Source of the DNA: Hofstenia miamia
Lineage: Eukaryota; Xenacoelomorpha; Acoela
Assembly: GCA_004352715.1 (NCBI GenBank)
Contig: SCFE01000016.1
Location: 2,832,495 to 2,860,241 of the forward strand
Direction: 5' to 3'
DNA length: 27,747 nt
Shown here: piece after piece, positions 1 to 9,930 of the stretch
Layout: every line of letters starts with the position of its first letter
How positions within the stretch are numbered: the stretch's first letter is position 1
Notes under the pieces: model-generated
What the model was told of the DNA's origin: nothing
Seen by the model: the letters and a program-made list of their open reading frames with translations, nothing else
Databases searched by the model: none
Program-made: the position numbers and the translations under genes

Positions 1-174
1 TTTGAAATACCTCTACCATTGTCAGAGCAGAGAACCTCTAATGAAAGTCTACCTCAAAGTACTCGCCAACCCAACCAAAACCTATCACAAAATATTTGCA
101 CAAAGAGGCCAACTAGGAATAGACAACCTCCTCAATTTTACGGATGCCCAGTCAACTCGAACCAAAGATTTGCC
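1..174 (+). pseudogene. Ty3/Gypsy Pol C-terminal tail (partial)
   Basis: Frame 1 is open from the window edge to a TGA at 172-174, about 57 residues. It is rich in Pro, Gln, Arg and Asn and has an 'RPTRNRQPPQFYG' stretch. Tails of this kind (Arg/Thr-rich, then PP and an aromatic) commonly end Gypsy-type Pol after the integrase. The call rests mainly on position: 10 bases downstream is a purine tract followed by a TG...CA segment that looks like a 3' LTR. No integrase catalytic residue lies inside the window, so the family is inferred from the tail and context only. A different frame is open for longer (2-331), but it runs through the LTR and has no recognisable domain, so I prefer frame 1. 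Confidence 0.42.
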
Positions 175-184
175 TGATCGATCT

Positions 185-372
185 GGAAAGGAGAGATGTG
201 TCATGCAAATGGTAAACACCACGCGTAGGTGCAAGGTAGTTGCCTGTGTTGTCGGGGACGCGCTGCGTGAGGATCTGGTCTCCTCCACCAGTTGTGGTTT
301 AGCATATATAAGCATTTGTTACATTAGGTAGATACAATAAATTATTTTATTATTCTAATTAAGTTCTTTACA
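185..372 (+). mobile_element. Polypurine tract and 3' LTR of a Gypsy-type retrotransposon
   Basis: A 12-base all-purine tract (185-196) is followed at once by TGTGTCATGC (from 197). The segment ends in ...TTCTTTACA at 372, giving a TG...CA unit of 176 bp. It carries a TATA box (TATATAA, 305-311) and a polyadenylation signal (AATAAA, 336-341) in the order expected for U3-R-U5. It is also less AT-rich than the DNA after 372. No second LTR is in the window, so the borders are inferred from the purine tract, the terminal dinucleotides and the internal signals. A target-site duplication cannot be tested here. Confidence 0.5.
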
Positions 373-661
373 GTATTTTGCAGCCTGCTTAAAATTTGAT
401 GGCTTTCAAATCTGGCGTGCTGTTAAATAGAAAGTATAAAGTCATAGACAGTCATATTTTTGTTTTTTGAAAAATTCGATAATTTTTACTAAAATGTCAT
501 AAAAGTAATATGTTGACACAGTTTTATTAAAATTAAGAAAAAAACTTAAATAATACTGGATTGTGACAGCTTTAAATCATTTGACCTAAAACATGTATAT
601 TCATTCAATTTCAATTAATGTACTTCCTGGCCTAACCCCAAGAAGTTTAATTGCTAGCTAG
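373..661. other. Non-coding stretch
   Basis: AT-rich sequence with no coding frame or recognisable repeat end. A 'gtcatattttTgttttttga'-like phrase near 451-471 recurs in the same orientation near 1371-1388, beyond the 662-1111 ORF. This may mean that both flanks belong to one repeat, but the match is short. Confidence 0.35.
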
Positions 662-1111
662 TTGTTGATCCGACCCGACCCAACCCACTGGACAACGCGT
701 TTCTGGGACTGGCCATATATGCTGGCATCTGAAAAAATAAATAAGACACTATATGCATTACTATTTAATGGATTCTGCAAGGCACATGTGTTGCAGAATT
801 TTACCATGACTGTTCAGGCAAAATACACGAGGGTTTACAATCTAATTGCTTTAATTAAGGCTGCTATCATAAAAAGTCAAAGTTGTTCAATATTTGACAG
901 AGTTGAAATTCCATCAGATTTGGCTATTACTCCCACCCTTGATTTTGGAAATGATACCTGTGAAATAATTGCCTATATCAAGTCACGATTAGAAAATACC
1001 GGTTCCATTGCTATAATGGAAAGAAAGGGGACATTTAATTGGAATTGTACAACAAATTATGAAACCGTCAAGCAACATCGGCTGCAGTTGAGAGATGTTT
1101 CTCTATGTTAA
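662..1111 (+). CDS. Unidentified ORF, 131 aa from its first ATG
   Basis: The frame is open for 149 codons. The first in-frame ATG is at 719, giving 131 residues that start MLASEKINKTLYALLF and end with a TAA at about 1111. I do not recognise a family. The protein is mixed in composition rather than a low-complexity AT artefact: it contains several Trp and Cys residues (one 'FNWNC' near the C-terminus), a hydrophobic helix-like stretch around 'YNLIALIKAAIIK', and a charged 'IMERKGTF' segment. A 149-codon open frame is unusual by chance at this base composition. Similar short AT-rich phrases lie on both sides, so it may be a fragment of a DNA transposon transposase or another repeat-encoded protein rather than a host gene. 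No clear splice site or promoter can be assigned. Confidence 0.35.
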   Translation: MLIRPDPTHWTTRFWDWPYMLASEKINKTLYALLFNGFCKAHVLQNFTMTVQAKYTRVYNLIALIKAAIIKSQSCSIFDRVEIPSDLAITPTLDFGNDTCEIIAYIKSRLENTGSIAIMERKGTFNWNCTTNYETVKQHRLQLRDVSLC

Positions 1112-2211
1112 AAAAACCCTTAGCCTATGACAGAAATCTTAACCACAGTATTATTTTGACATTTATGTGCTGTTATTATAATTTAGTGAAATATTTGGTT
1201 TGAAAAATTAACTTTTCATTATATAAGAGTTTTTGTATTTGTTTTATATCTTGTTCTCAGTAATAGAAAACCGTTTTATTTTGGTTAAATGGATCATTTT
1301 GAAAAATGAATGGTCATATTTTAGGGAATATTTAACTAAATTCCGTCATATTTTATCATAAAAATAAGGTCATATTTTGTTTTTTTAAAGTCATAGTTGT
1401 GGTTGCCCTAATAATAACTGAAGAATATATTATCCTGAATCCGGCAGTCAAATTATCCGGAATTATCCAGTATATTCAATTCACTATCTGTATACCATTC
1501 TTACAAATATTATGCATATAGAGATAAATGTTTTGCATTTCTCTCATTTTATAACAGCAAATGTAATATTTTTGCAGGAAAATAATTAATTTCGCAGGAA
1601 ATTATCTTATGATTTATCCAGACTTTATTTGAGCGGGCATAACAGATGCCTGGTTATTTGAGCGCCCAATGCCCGCGCTCCCATCTGCCCGGCGGGCCTG
1701 GGCATGCCCGCAAAACGCTAGTATTCTCTACTGTTCTCTGTTCTAAACCGGCGCGCTACCTCTGAATATGCATGGCGCTCCTTAATGAACTTGGTTGGTC
1801 TATTTACAGAAAACAAAATTTTCTAGACTTGTTGATGCTCTCATTGGAATAAACAGCTTCATCGTCTGTGCATAAAGTAAAAAGAAACTTGAAAATTTTT
1901 TTTAAAAAAATAATTGAAAAATAATTAAAAATCTCAAGTACTTTACCTACTTACAAGAATTATTTTAGCACAAATTTTCACCATACTGATAGGCATGTTT
2001 AACCACAGATATCTCCATATCCAAGGAAATTGTGATCAAAACTGACTGTTTACACTAGCTGCTAACGATTAGTAAAATCATTACAGTAATGAAGTTAACC
2101 AATAGAATATATAATTTTAATCTTTATGAATTGATTTGTTGAGAAAATACATATTTATTGGTTGGAATTAAAACTAACATCACATTAAATTCCTAAAAAA
2201 ATTTTTTTGCA
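1112..2211. other. Non-coding stretch with a GC-rich repeat-like island (1632-1771)
   Basis: Mostly AT-rich and gene-free. At 1632-1771 the composition changes sharply to GC-rich, with recurring GCCCG/CGGGC words, a GCGGGC...GCCCGC stem (1692-1697 with 1706-1711) and a GGCATGCC palindrome. This resembles the subterminal regions of hAT-type elements and the ends of the well-bounded MITE at 10995-11411, but I found no matching pair of termini here. Confidence 0.4.
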
Positions 2212-2802
2212 ATGAACACTTCTCACATTGAGATTCCAATACGCCAATATGGCAAAGCCTTCATGCAATCATAGCAATGGCAATGGGTACATCTCTTAAT
2301 GCCTTCATCTTGTTTACATTCTGTGCTTCAAAGGAATTCCGAAAAAAATTTAGCAACGTTTTATTTTCCAGCCTTGCCTTCTGCGATTCCATTACCCTGC
2401 TTTTGTATTTTTACCGCTTTGCTCTGGAAGAACACCTACCAATGCCAAGAGGAAATGCAGGTAAATTTTCCTGCACTATAGTAAAGACAAGCTACATTAT
2501 GTGGGTAATGGTGATTGACTCAATGTATCATGTACTTTTAATAACAATTGATAGATATTTATGCGTATTCTATCCACTTTATTATAACAACTTAGTGAAG
2601 AACAGATGGTGGCGATTTTTTACTATTTTCATTGTATACTTTATTGGATTCCCGCAAATGTATATTCCATAAGCAATCATCATTATTCTTTAAGGTCTTG
2701 GCTTGGCATGTCCCGTTCACAACCATTCCCCCATTCATTATAATACATGTTCTATATGGCAGAATTACTTGGTTTATAGTACGCAAGTATGAATCCAAGT
2801 AA
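2212..2802 (+). pseudogene. Rhodopsin-like (class A) GPCR pseudogene, TM1-TM5
   Basis: A seven-transmembrane receptor remnant broken by two frameshifts. An ATG at 2212 starts an N-terminus with an N-T-S glycosylation sequon and runs to a TAG at 2272. The receptor continues in another frame (from about 2259) with TM1 (GTSLN, the GxxxN motif), TM2 (SLAFCD, the LAxxD motif), the conserved Cys before TM3 (FSC), TM3 ending in DRY (IDRYLCVFYP) and TM4 starting with Trp-Trp. That frame stops at 2670-2672. A third frame (2674-2799) carries the second extracellular loop and TM5 (VPFTTIPPFIII) and a basic start of loop 3 (VRKYESK), then TAA. TM6 and TM7 are absent; a LINE 3' end lies immediately downstream. 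The ligand is unknown; peptide or orphan invertebrate receptors fit best. Short introns instead of frameshifts are possible, but no good GT-AG pair was seen. Confidence 0.72.
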
Positions 2803-2819
2803 TAACTAAAGAACAATGA

Positions 2820-3258
2820 AAGGATTTGGAACGCATTCAAAAGCGTGCTCTGCGGATAATTTTTCCAAATTTTAAATATGAAGCAGCATGTCTTATCAGC
2901 AAGTGTCAATCTCTAAGTGATCGACGAAATTCATGCTGTACTAAACTTTGGCAAAAAATCCAAAACAAAGAAAATCACCCACTGAGTCATTTTGTGCCAA
3001 ACATACGGAATTTAGATTATAATTTACGTAACATTCGTGATTACTCCTTCCCTCATCGAACTTCCAGAATGGAGAAAAGTTTTGTCTATAGTCAAATAGC
3101 AGCAATGAATTTGGTTACATATGGGAAATGATAGATATATAAACATATATAGACATATATATAAATATATGCTTGTAAGTGGTAGTTTATAGTTATTACC
3201 TTTTATTTTTCAACCTTTTGGTTGCAATTAAGGTGAAATAAATATCTCTCTCTCTCTA
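2820..3258 (+). mobile_element. 5'-truncated LINE: RT C-terminal region plus 3' tail
   Basis: The frame 2820-3131 (about 103 codons) encodes the end of a non-LTR retrotransposon ORF2. It opens with LERIQKRALRIIFPN, the typical post-RT motif of jockey/CR1-like elements, then has a Ser-Leu-x-x-Arg-Arg block (SLSDRRNSCC), a HPLSHFVP segment, a YNLR motif and a Ser-Phe near the C-terminus. It ends TGA at 3129-3131. The following 3' UTR is AT-rich and closes with AATAAATA followed by a (CT)n run at 3244-3257, a short-microsatellite tail of the type many LINEs carry. The ORF is uninterrupted, so this copy is relatively young. It starts within 20 bp of the end of the GPCR remnant, as expected for a 5'-truncated insertion. 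There is no ATG; the open frame simply begins after an upstream stop. Confidence 0.82.
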
Positions 3259-5390
3259 ATATAAATGCACATCCAAAGGCAAATAGAAAACTAACGATTT
3301 TATGTTTGCTTTAAGTAATAGAGTTTACTATTTGTACAGCACCTGTAATTGATTAGTTGCTCTCCGGGATTACCTACATGGATGCAGCGGCTATTTTATT
3401 AAACATAAAAATGATAACGCTGTTGCATCAAACGCTTTGCAGTCTAGATATATATATATATATATACTCAGCACGAAATTCCCTAATTTGCACCCTTCAA
3501 AGCAGCAGTTTTCACAGATACTTCAGAAAGTCCATTTCATCTATTGTAAAGAAAGTAACTTAAATATGCTTCGTTGGCGCCTTTTTTACCACATTGAATG
3601 TATTTAAAGCATAGAAAAAATTGAGTAATTTCAGTAATAGACTTTCATAGTGAGGTTTTGATTAAGTATAATCCTTAGTAACTTGATAATTTATTTGTGT
3701 TTAGCCGCTTCTTACTTTGATAGTATACTTGTGTTCAGCTCTGCTTTATAACAATATGTTTTTTGAACAATAAATTATATATTGATAAAATATTGATTTT
3801 CTTTGTTACATTTTTTTCCACGAAAATCCTTTTTTGTTTTAAAATCTGACGAAAAATACATGTGAATCCAATGAAAATACTATCTGGTGCAAAAATTAGA
3901 CTATCTTTGACATTCCAACACAAAGGAGAACTATATGAGAAAAATATGCTAATTCCTAATTAAAACTTCAACTGCTCAAAATAAAACAGTAACAATCAAT
4001 ACATGTGCCATTTCTGCCAATATTTTATTATATGCTTAAAGATCTAAATAGAATATATATTAGATCAAGGGCATAGATGTTTTGAATTCTAAATAGAAGT
4101 TCACTAAAAATTACATTTTACCAAACAAGAGGTGCTCAGGACTTAGATGGGGTTACTGATGTTAGTTTTTTTTTAAATTTGTTTTGTAAAACACCCACTC
4201 CACTGAGAAGGTTTGTTTCGTTCACACAACGGCAACTTTTTATAAGTCATGTACTATTTCATTACTATCAAAATACTTCATTATTATCAAAATAGTACTT
4301 TTTGTATCCTTATATTCTTTGGGGACATTCCTCATGTCCTACCACCAAGATCTACTGCAGTGCATAAGATAATTATTTGACCAATGCTAGATCAATGCAA
4401 GTATCGTCACGTGGTTTATGAATTACTTCTTAAACGTTCAATAAATATAGGAATGGTATTTCACAGTTTCATATGTTTGAGCTGAAAATTTAGATAAGTC
4501 AATCAGTTAATACTGCTTTGTCTGTTTATTGCTGTATTGACTGTTTACATAAACTTAGTTTTTGTAATTTTCTATGTTAATTGATTTTTGTTTTCTAGTT
4601 TTAGCAAAGAGGCCATTTTAATCACCTATAAATTTGAGGGACTCTCAAAAACTATATTTTTATCACATATGGGAAACCAATTGGTATTCCTCTAGATATT
4701 TATGTGAGCAAGATAGGAATGGAACAAAATAATTTGTCCTGCTTGCACAATACAAATATTATCGAGACTTTTTTTTGAAAGCAAGAATTTGCAATATTTT
4801 GTTGAACTTAGGTACAGTTAACTTGAAAACAAGCAATGAAATAAAAAGGCCTTCCATATTTGGGCTTTGTTTGATTAGAATTTAATTTATTTATGAGTTG
4901 TTGCATATACAGGATTTAAAATTTTAAACAATGTATGTGCTAAAAGTTATGAAGCATTATATTTTTATAAAATCATTAATGTACTTACTGTAATTAGGAA
5001 ATTTTCAAACTAAAAATTCAATAATTGGATATTACTGGTAAATCATTAATAAAATTTAATTTTCTTGCCAGTAACAAAGACTAAATTAGCCCTTCAAACG
5101 CCGTTTAAATTTCAAAGGATATGGGATCTTTGAAGTAATAAACGTACTTCCAAACAGCCTATAGTTGGCTGCAAAAAAATGAGACAGAACACCTATTTTT
5201 TCATTCTTTGTGGAAACGTATTGAGACGTTTTAGAAGAAAACTATAAAAATAAAAGACAACGAGAATTTTGTGAACTTTAAAATGGGAAACAAAAAAGTT
5301 AATTAATTAAACTGGTACTTCGTAATTATTTGAAAACACTTACCAAACAAATTTTTTTGCTTTGCAAAGTTTCTACTTGATTTCTTCGGA
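3259..5390. other. Non-coding stretch
   Basis: About 2.1 kb of AT-rich DNA with no supported gene. It includes a short (TA)n run near 3450-3467 and AT homopolymer patches. Open frames here (for example 3357-3563 plus and 3735-3923 minus) have low-complexity composition and no recognisable motif. Confidence 0.5.
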
Positions 5391-5985
5391 ATGGAAACTT
5401 TGGAACAGCTTGAAAACGCCTTTGTGACATGGCAAATTTCTCGATCAACTTATTTTCGAAAGCTGAAAAAAATTCGACAAGAAGAATCTCTCAAAAGAAG
5501 AAAAGGAAGTGGACGCCCTCGAAAAATTATTGGAAAATTCATTCAGAAAACAGTCGCAATTGCTCTCAAAAATCCCTATATTTCTGGGAAAAAAATTGCA
5601 AACCGACTTCAAACTGAAGCCGACATCTCTGTGCATGAAACCACAGTTCAGAGAACACTGAAAAAAGTGGAGTTACAAAAATTGGCATAAAAAATCGACT
5701 TCTGATTACAAAAGAACATCAAGAAAAAAGATTAAATTTCGTGAAAGATTGGAAAGACTACACTTTTGAAGATGTTTGAATAACTGATGAGTGCGTATTT
5801 CAACTGCACAGAAACAAAGTACAAGTGTGGTCGTCAAAGAAATGTCCAAGACCAACTAAAGCGGTTCCAAAGTTCGACCAAAAAATTATGGTTTGGGGAG
5901 CACTTTCCTATCGTGGGTTTTATTTGAAAATTTTAGACGGAAAAGCCACAATCGACAGTCAAAGTTATTGCCAAATTATGTAAGT
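5391..5985 (+). pseudogene. Tc1-like transposase, truncated and frameshifted
   Basis: The transposase of a Tc1/mariner-superfamily element, a DDE nuclease that cuts and joins transposon ends. ATG 5391 begins a helix-turn-helix region with a GRPRKI motif (an AT-hook-like linker typical of Tc1 proteins), then a second HTH-like part ending TTVQRTLKK. A frameshift near 5680 moves the frame; the continuation reads LLITKEHQEKRLNFVKDW, then a TGA where the family usually has a Trp or other residue, then ITDECVFQL, which holds the first catalytic Asp, and later KIMVWGALSYRG. It stops at a TAA at about 5985 after YCQIM. The second catalytic Asp and the terminal Asp/Glu are missing, so roughly the last third is lost. 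No flanking terminal inverted repeats were found. Inactive. Confidence 0.85.
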
Positions 5986-6327
5986 TCAATTTACAAACAA
6001 TTAAGGTTAAAAACAACAATACAAAAAAAATATTGTAGCATCACTAAGGTGCACAGAAGTGCGCTGATTGACAGAACGCGGCTAACTATTTCTCTATTTA
6101 CAACCGTCTAAGTGTCATATATATACTTTTTACCTAAAACACATTTACAAATAACTAAAATTACTATTAAACAAGAAAACATTGAACTGGCCGATATTAG
6201 TAAGAGTACCCAATGCCACAATAACAATACACTACAATCACAGAGACAAAAATAAAATATATTCGATTTCGATTTGTTATATAGTTCACTAGGTTAAAGA
6301 AGCTTTTTATTTCGTTCTACTAATAAA

Positions 6328-6480
6328 TTATTTTTTAATAATTTTTTTAATTTTAGATTTTTTTACCTGCCTGATGCTGATTGGTAGTTCATTCCATAGT
6401 TTACATGATGTTGACGTAAAAGACTTACTCCAATATCAATTTGTTGGCATTATGTTGCATATACATTTATTGCACGTTGA
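6328..6480 (-). pseudogene. LINE ORF2 extreme C-terminus (CR1/L2-like)
   Basis: On the minus strand, a frame ending at a TAA (plus 6328-6330) encodes SFTSTSCKLWNELPISIRQ followed by a Lys-rich tail. The K-L-W-N-x-L-P-x-x-I-R signature is the conserved C-terminal block of CR1/L2/Rex-type LINE proteins. Upstream codons (toward 6700) contain several stops and only weak resemblance, so just the last 50 or so residues are supported. The AT-rich DNA from 6110 to 6327 may be its 3' UTR. It lies opposite in strand to the RT fragment at 7083-7505, so it is a separate insertion. Confidence 0.65.
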
Positions 6481-6852
6481 TTATGAATATTGTTCATTCA
6501 GCAGTTTACGCTTAATTTTAATTTACTTAAACATGTGTACTAGACTGTTGTACTTTGTGATAAAAGCTGGAGTAAAGATCGATGTTTGTAATTTCACACC
6601 AGTTTGATGTCTCTTAATGCTAAACATAGTACTAATTGACAAATTGAAGATCTTACTTATATCACTGCTGTTCAGCAACGTTTATTATGTTCAGAATTAC
6701 ACAAGCGTTAAGAGTTAATGTATTTAGTAAAAATTTACGCAATTAGCATTAAACAGGTGCTCAAAATGTTGTCTGTATGTTGCAAAATTAATAATCAGAC
6801 TACTACTACTATTCAGTGACTTTAGTTTGATGCATGTAAAAATACCAAAGAT

Positions 6853-7060
6853 GGACGTAGGTGAGGGTTTATTCGCTCGGGTTGCGGTTTTACCGCACCT
6901 GCGCAGGTGCGGTGCAGTGCGGATGGACATTTTGTTAAATGTGTAATACTAAACTAATACAAATTAATTAAACTACGAAACCTATATAATGTAATATATT
7001 TGACATCATTCACTCTATTAAACTCGTTGAACCAATAGTGGGTGTGTTGCAGGTGCGGAT
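6853..7060. repeat. GC-rich palindromic repeat region
   Basis: An island of GC-rich sequence containing a perfect 22-bp palindrome at 6892-6913 (ACCGCACCTGC/GCAGGTGCGGT), a TGCGGT-TTT-ACCGCA stem just upstream that overlaps it, and a further GCAGGTGCGGATG copy near 7050. This resembles the end structure of a hAT-type DNA transposon, but I could not find a second terminus or a target-site duplication. Confidence 0.4.
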
Positions 7061-7082
7061 GAATTTTTCTTATAGGTAATTA

Positions 7083-7505
7083 ATTTACGAGCAGTTTGAC
7101 AATGGTGATATTCCTTAGGTTTTATACATAGATTTTCATAAAGCATTTGATAGTATTCCACATGATCGCTTACTTAAAAAGTTGCATCACTTTGGTATTG
7201 GAGGTAATCTGCTGAAACTTTTGCAATCCTATTTGGGTGATAGGTGGAAAAGAGTTATCGTTAATGATTGCAATTCGAAATACTTACATATCACAATTGG
7301 AGTTCCTCAAGGGTCTGTTTTAAGTCCCTTCTTTTCTTACAATTTTTATTAATGATTTACCTGATATTTGTCGACAAGTTATGCCTTTTCTATTTGCAGA
7401 TGATTTGAAGTTTCTGGCATTTTCTACTGATTCACTTTTAGATGATTTCACACTTGCTCAAGACTGGCCTGTGGAAAACAAGCTTAACATTAAAAATTTC
7501 AACTA
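7083..7505 (+). pseudogene. LINE reverse transcriptase fragment (fingers/palm)
   Basis: Non-LTR retrotransposon RT. From about 7083 the plus strand reads a DNGDIP segment, then (after an in-frame TAG at 7116-7118, probably from CAG) YIDFHKAFDSIPHDRLL, the first catalytic Asp motif. This is followed by LLKLLQSYLGDRW and the primer-grip-proximal GVPQGSVLSP. A one-base shift near 7330 is needed to continue into INDLPDI and then FADD, the catalytic Asp-Asp pair, at about 7399-7410. Resemblance fades after 7500. FADD together with 'DFxKAFDSIxHxxLL' fits the CR1/jockey group. Both ends are lost, so it is a dead fragment. Confidence 0.82.
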
Positions 7506-7579
7506 ATTGAATTTCCATATCTTAATAAAGACACTAGCTTACAGGTTCTAGACCATCAAATTTGCTTTTCACTGAACTG

Positions 7580-9736
7580 ATGTAACTAATTTTTTTATAC
7601 ATATTACATAAATAATTGACCGTGTATATTGGTGGCGTGTATCTCTGACGTCATTGGAATATATTCTGTTTAGTTGTAATATTTGTTGGCAAATACATTT
7701 GTTTGTAGTCTGTTGTTTAAAATGCAGCCAATTTTTTTGTGCATTTACGTTTTTGGAATTACGTAATTAATAAGTCAAAAATCCCATGAGATTAGAATTG
7801 TTTGCAGTCTATTGTTTAAAATGTAACTAATTTGTTTACTTGCTTATTTACGTGGCCTAATTTAGTTTACATACTTGTTTTTTTATTAATATACATGACA
7901 TTTGAAATACCACATTAATTTAGTTTAAATTTTTATTTTATATACTTGTTTTATTGGGTAAAATTTAATAAAAATGTTTGAATTAGAGAGATAATAATAC
8001 TCGTTAGAAGCACAATGGCTTATTTCGGTAATAAAACAAAATAATTTTTTGGAATTAGTTTATGCAAAAACTCGCAATTTCTAATATTTAATAAACGTAT
8101 GTGGTAAAACCCACATACATGTTTAAGACAAGACAAAAATGTAATTTATTCTACAATTTGCTTATAATGATCATACATATTGTACTATTAAATTTGTCTA
8201 TTGTGTTAGTTTATCATCATTGTTGTAGAGGGAATTCTGTAGGAAACAAACACAATGTGTATTTACATATGAATTTCACACTGTTGTATCTAAATGAATG
8301 ATTAATAAATTAAGTGATAGATCACAGTATAAAACACATGATAAATAAAAGTTTAAACAAATTCAATTAAAAATGTGTATTACCAAACAAAGGACGTTTC
8401 TATTTATGATAAAGTATATAATTAATGTAACATCAGACAGTAAATTCGCAGCAATTTATTAAAATAAAATTGATTACGTTTTAAAAGAAATATCTGTAAA
8501 ACTAACTAGAGATCATATTGCAAAAAGTGTTAAGAATCAAAAACAATATCTGAGATTTAATTATAAAAATAGCTTACCAAAAAGTTTGAAGTCTTTATGA
8601 ACCACTTGAATCTTTGTGAAAACTGAAGAATGTGTTAAAATTAAGATATCTTTTCGTCATAGACATTTAACAAAATCCAAATGTTATGACAGTTTCAGTA
8701 TAAACTTTAAAAAACGAGAAAGAAAAACGTATATACACTTAAATTCGGCATTTCCTTGTTGTATATTGAGAGTTTTTTGTATTTCGAAGCATTAATGGTT
8801 TTGTTTTTATGTAGTTTATTTAATATTGCACGTAAATACCCATCTTAAGGCATTCTACAAATTCCATTATATAGTTGAACGATAAATTTTACTATTTGCT
8901 GAAAAGATTACGCAATATATAGAATACACATTAATAAACATCGTTTGACAAGATGATTTCTACTGCTAATTTATATCCTCCTGTACATAAAGATAATTCT
9001 TCCAACATTTAAGTTTGTAATAAATGAAAGTTGTGTATGAATGTACTGACAAACTCTGCAGAGAAACATTTTTAATTTGTAAAGACGCTCACGTTAAGAC
9101 TTTTATTAGATGTTTAAGAAAGCTATATGTATATATGGATAAATATACCTTTTGTATATATACATACAATATAAGTTCTGTTAAATATAAAACAATTTCT
9201 GGGTAATAACAATAATTTATGAAATTTAATACTAGTGCTATTATTCAGTGTACATAAGTTCATTAACAAAAAATATATGATTATTTCAATATACTAGTCC
9301 TTTCAATGGTCTAAAACTACAAACGTACACTTTAAAATTATTTATAGTTTGGCAATGTAATGTATGGATATTCACATCTTTAGTCACCCCTTTTAATTAT
9401 TCATGAATTAATTGCGGGCAATGACTCATCAATTAGCATACGTCAATCAATTTTGATACATGTATGCGAACGCTTTTTACAAAGTAATCTGTCACAAAAA
9501 AATTTTAGCTGAAACTTGCAATTTCAGCGAAAAAACAAGTATGTAAACTAAATTAGGCCACATAAATAAGCAAGTAAACAAATTAGTTACATTTTAAACA
9601 ATAGACTACAAACAAATGTATTTGCCAACAAATATTATACAACTAAACAGAATATATTCCAATGACGTCAGAGATACACGCCACCAATATACACGGTCAA
9701 TTATTTATGTAATATGTATAAAAAAATTAGTTACAT
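7580..9736. mobile_element. 2.16 kb element bounded by long imperfect inverted repeats
   Basis: The left arm (7580-7883) and right arm (9531-9736) are reverse complements. The outer ~120 bp are almost identical, including the ATGTAACTAATTTTTTTATA terminus, TTGACCGTGTATATTGGTGG and TGACGTCA. The inner ~75 bp also match, from the CAGTCTATTG copy through TTTACTTGCTTATTTA to TACTTGTTTTTT. The left arm carries about 98 extra bases between two copies of the CAATAGACTrCAAAC motif, so the right arm looks like a recombination product between those copies. The ~1.65 kb between the arms is AT-rich and holds no supported gene. The architecture suits a non-autonomous foldback or long-TIR DNA transposon. 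No target-site duplication was identified. Confidence 0.68.
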
Positions 9737-9871
9737 TTTATGCAATAGACTGCAAACATTTCTAATTTCATTGAATTTTGAAAATTGCTTTATTTCTATG
9801 TGTATTGATAAATTGGTTACATTTAAACAATAGACTACAAACAATGCCAACAAAACATTCTAATGACGTCA
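9571..9871 (+). repeat. Related repeat units with TGACGTCA sites
   Basis: A ~100-bp unit in the right arm (about 9571-9677) recurs in degenerate form at about 9812-9878: GTTACATTT(T)AAACAATAGACTACAAAC, then a TGCCAACAAA word, then AATGACGTCAGA. A partial third copy lies at 9727-9757. The 15-mer CAATAGACTrCAAAC is at 9599, 9743 and 9828, and inverted copies occur at about 7701 and 7800. The palindromic TGACGTCA, identical to the CREB/ATF binding consensus, is at 7646-7653, 9663-9670 and 9864-9871. Confidence 0.6.
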
Positions 9872-9930
9872 GATGTACACAGACGACCAAAGTACACAAT
9901 TACATTACAGGCATCCCCGCCAAGGTCAAA

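Noticed and set aside
2-331. 109-codon plus-strand frame at the window start
   Set aside because: It runs through the purine tract and most of the LTR, whereas another frame gives a Gypsy-type Pol tail ending just before the tract.
1632-1771. Complete hAT element with ends CAGATGCCTGG and GCGCTACCTCTG
   Set aside because: The proposed ends match poorly and the flanking 8-mers differ; only a GC-rich repeat island is supported.
5429-5636. Additional frames on both strands over the Tc1-like transposase
   Set aside because: Shadows of the transposase frame, which alone shows GRPRKI and HTH organisation.
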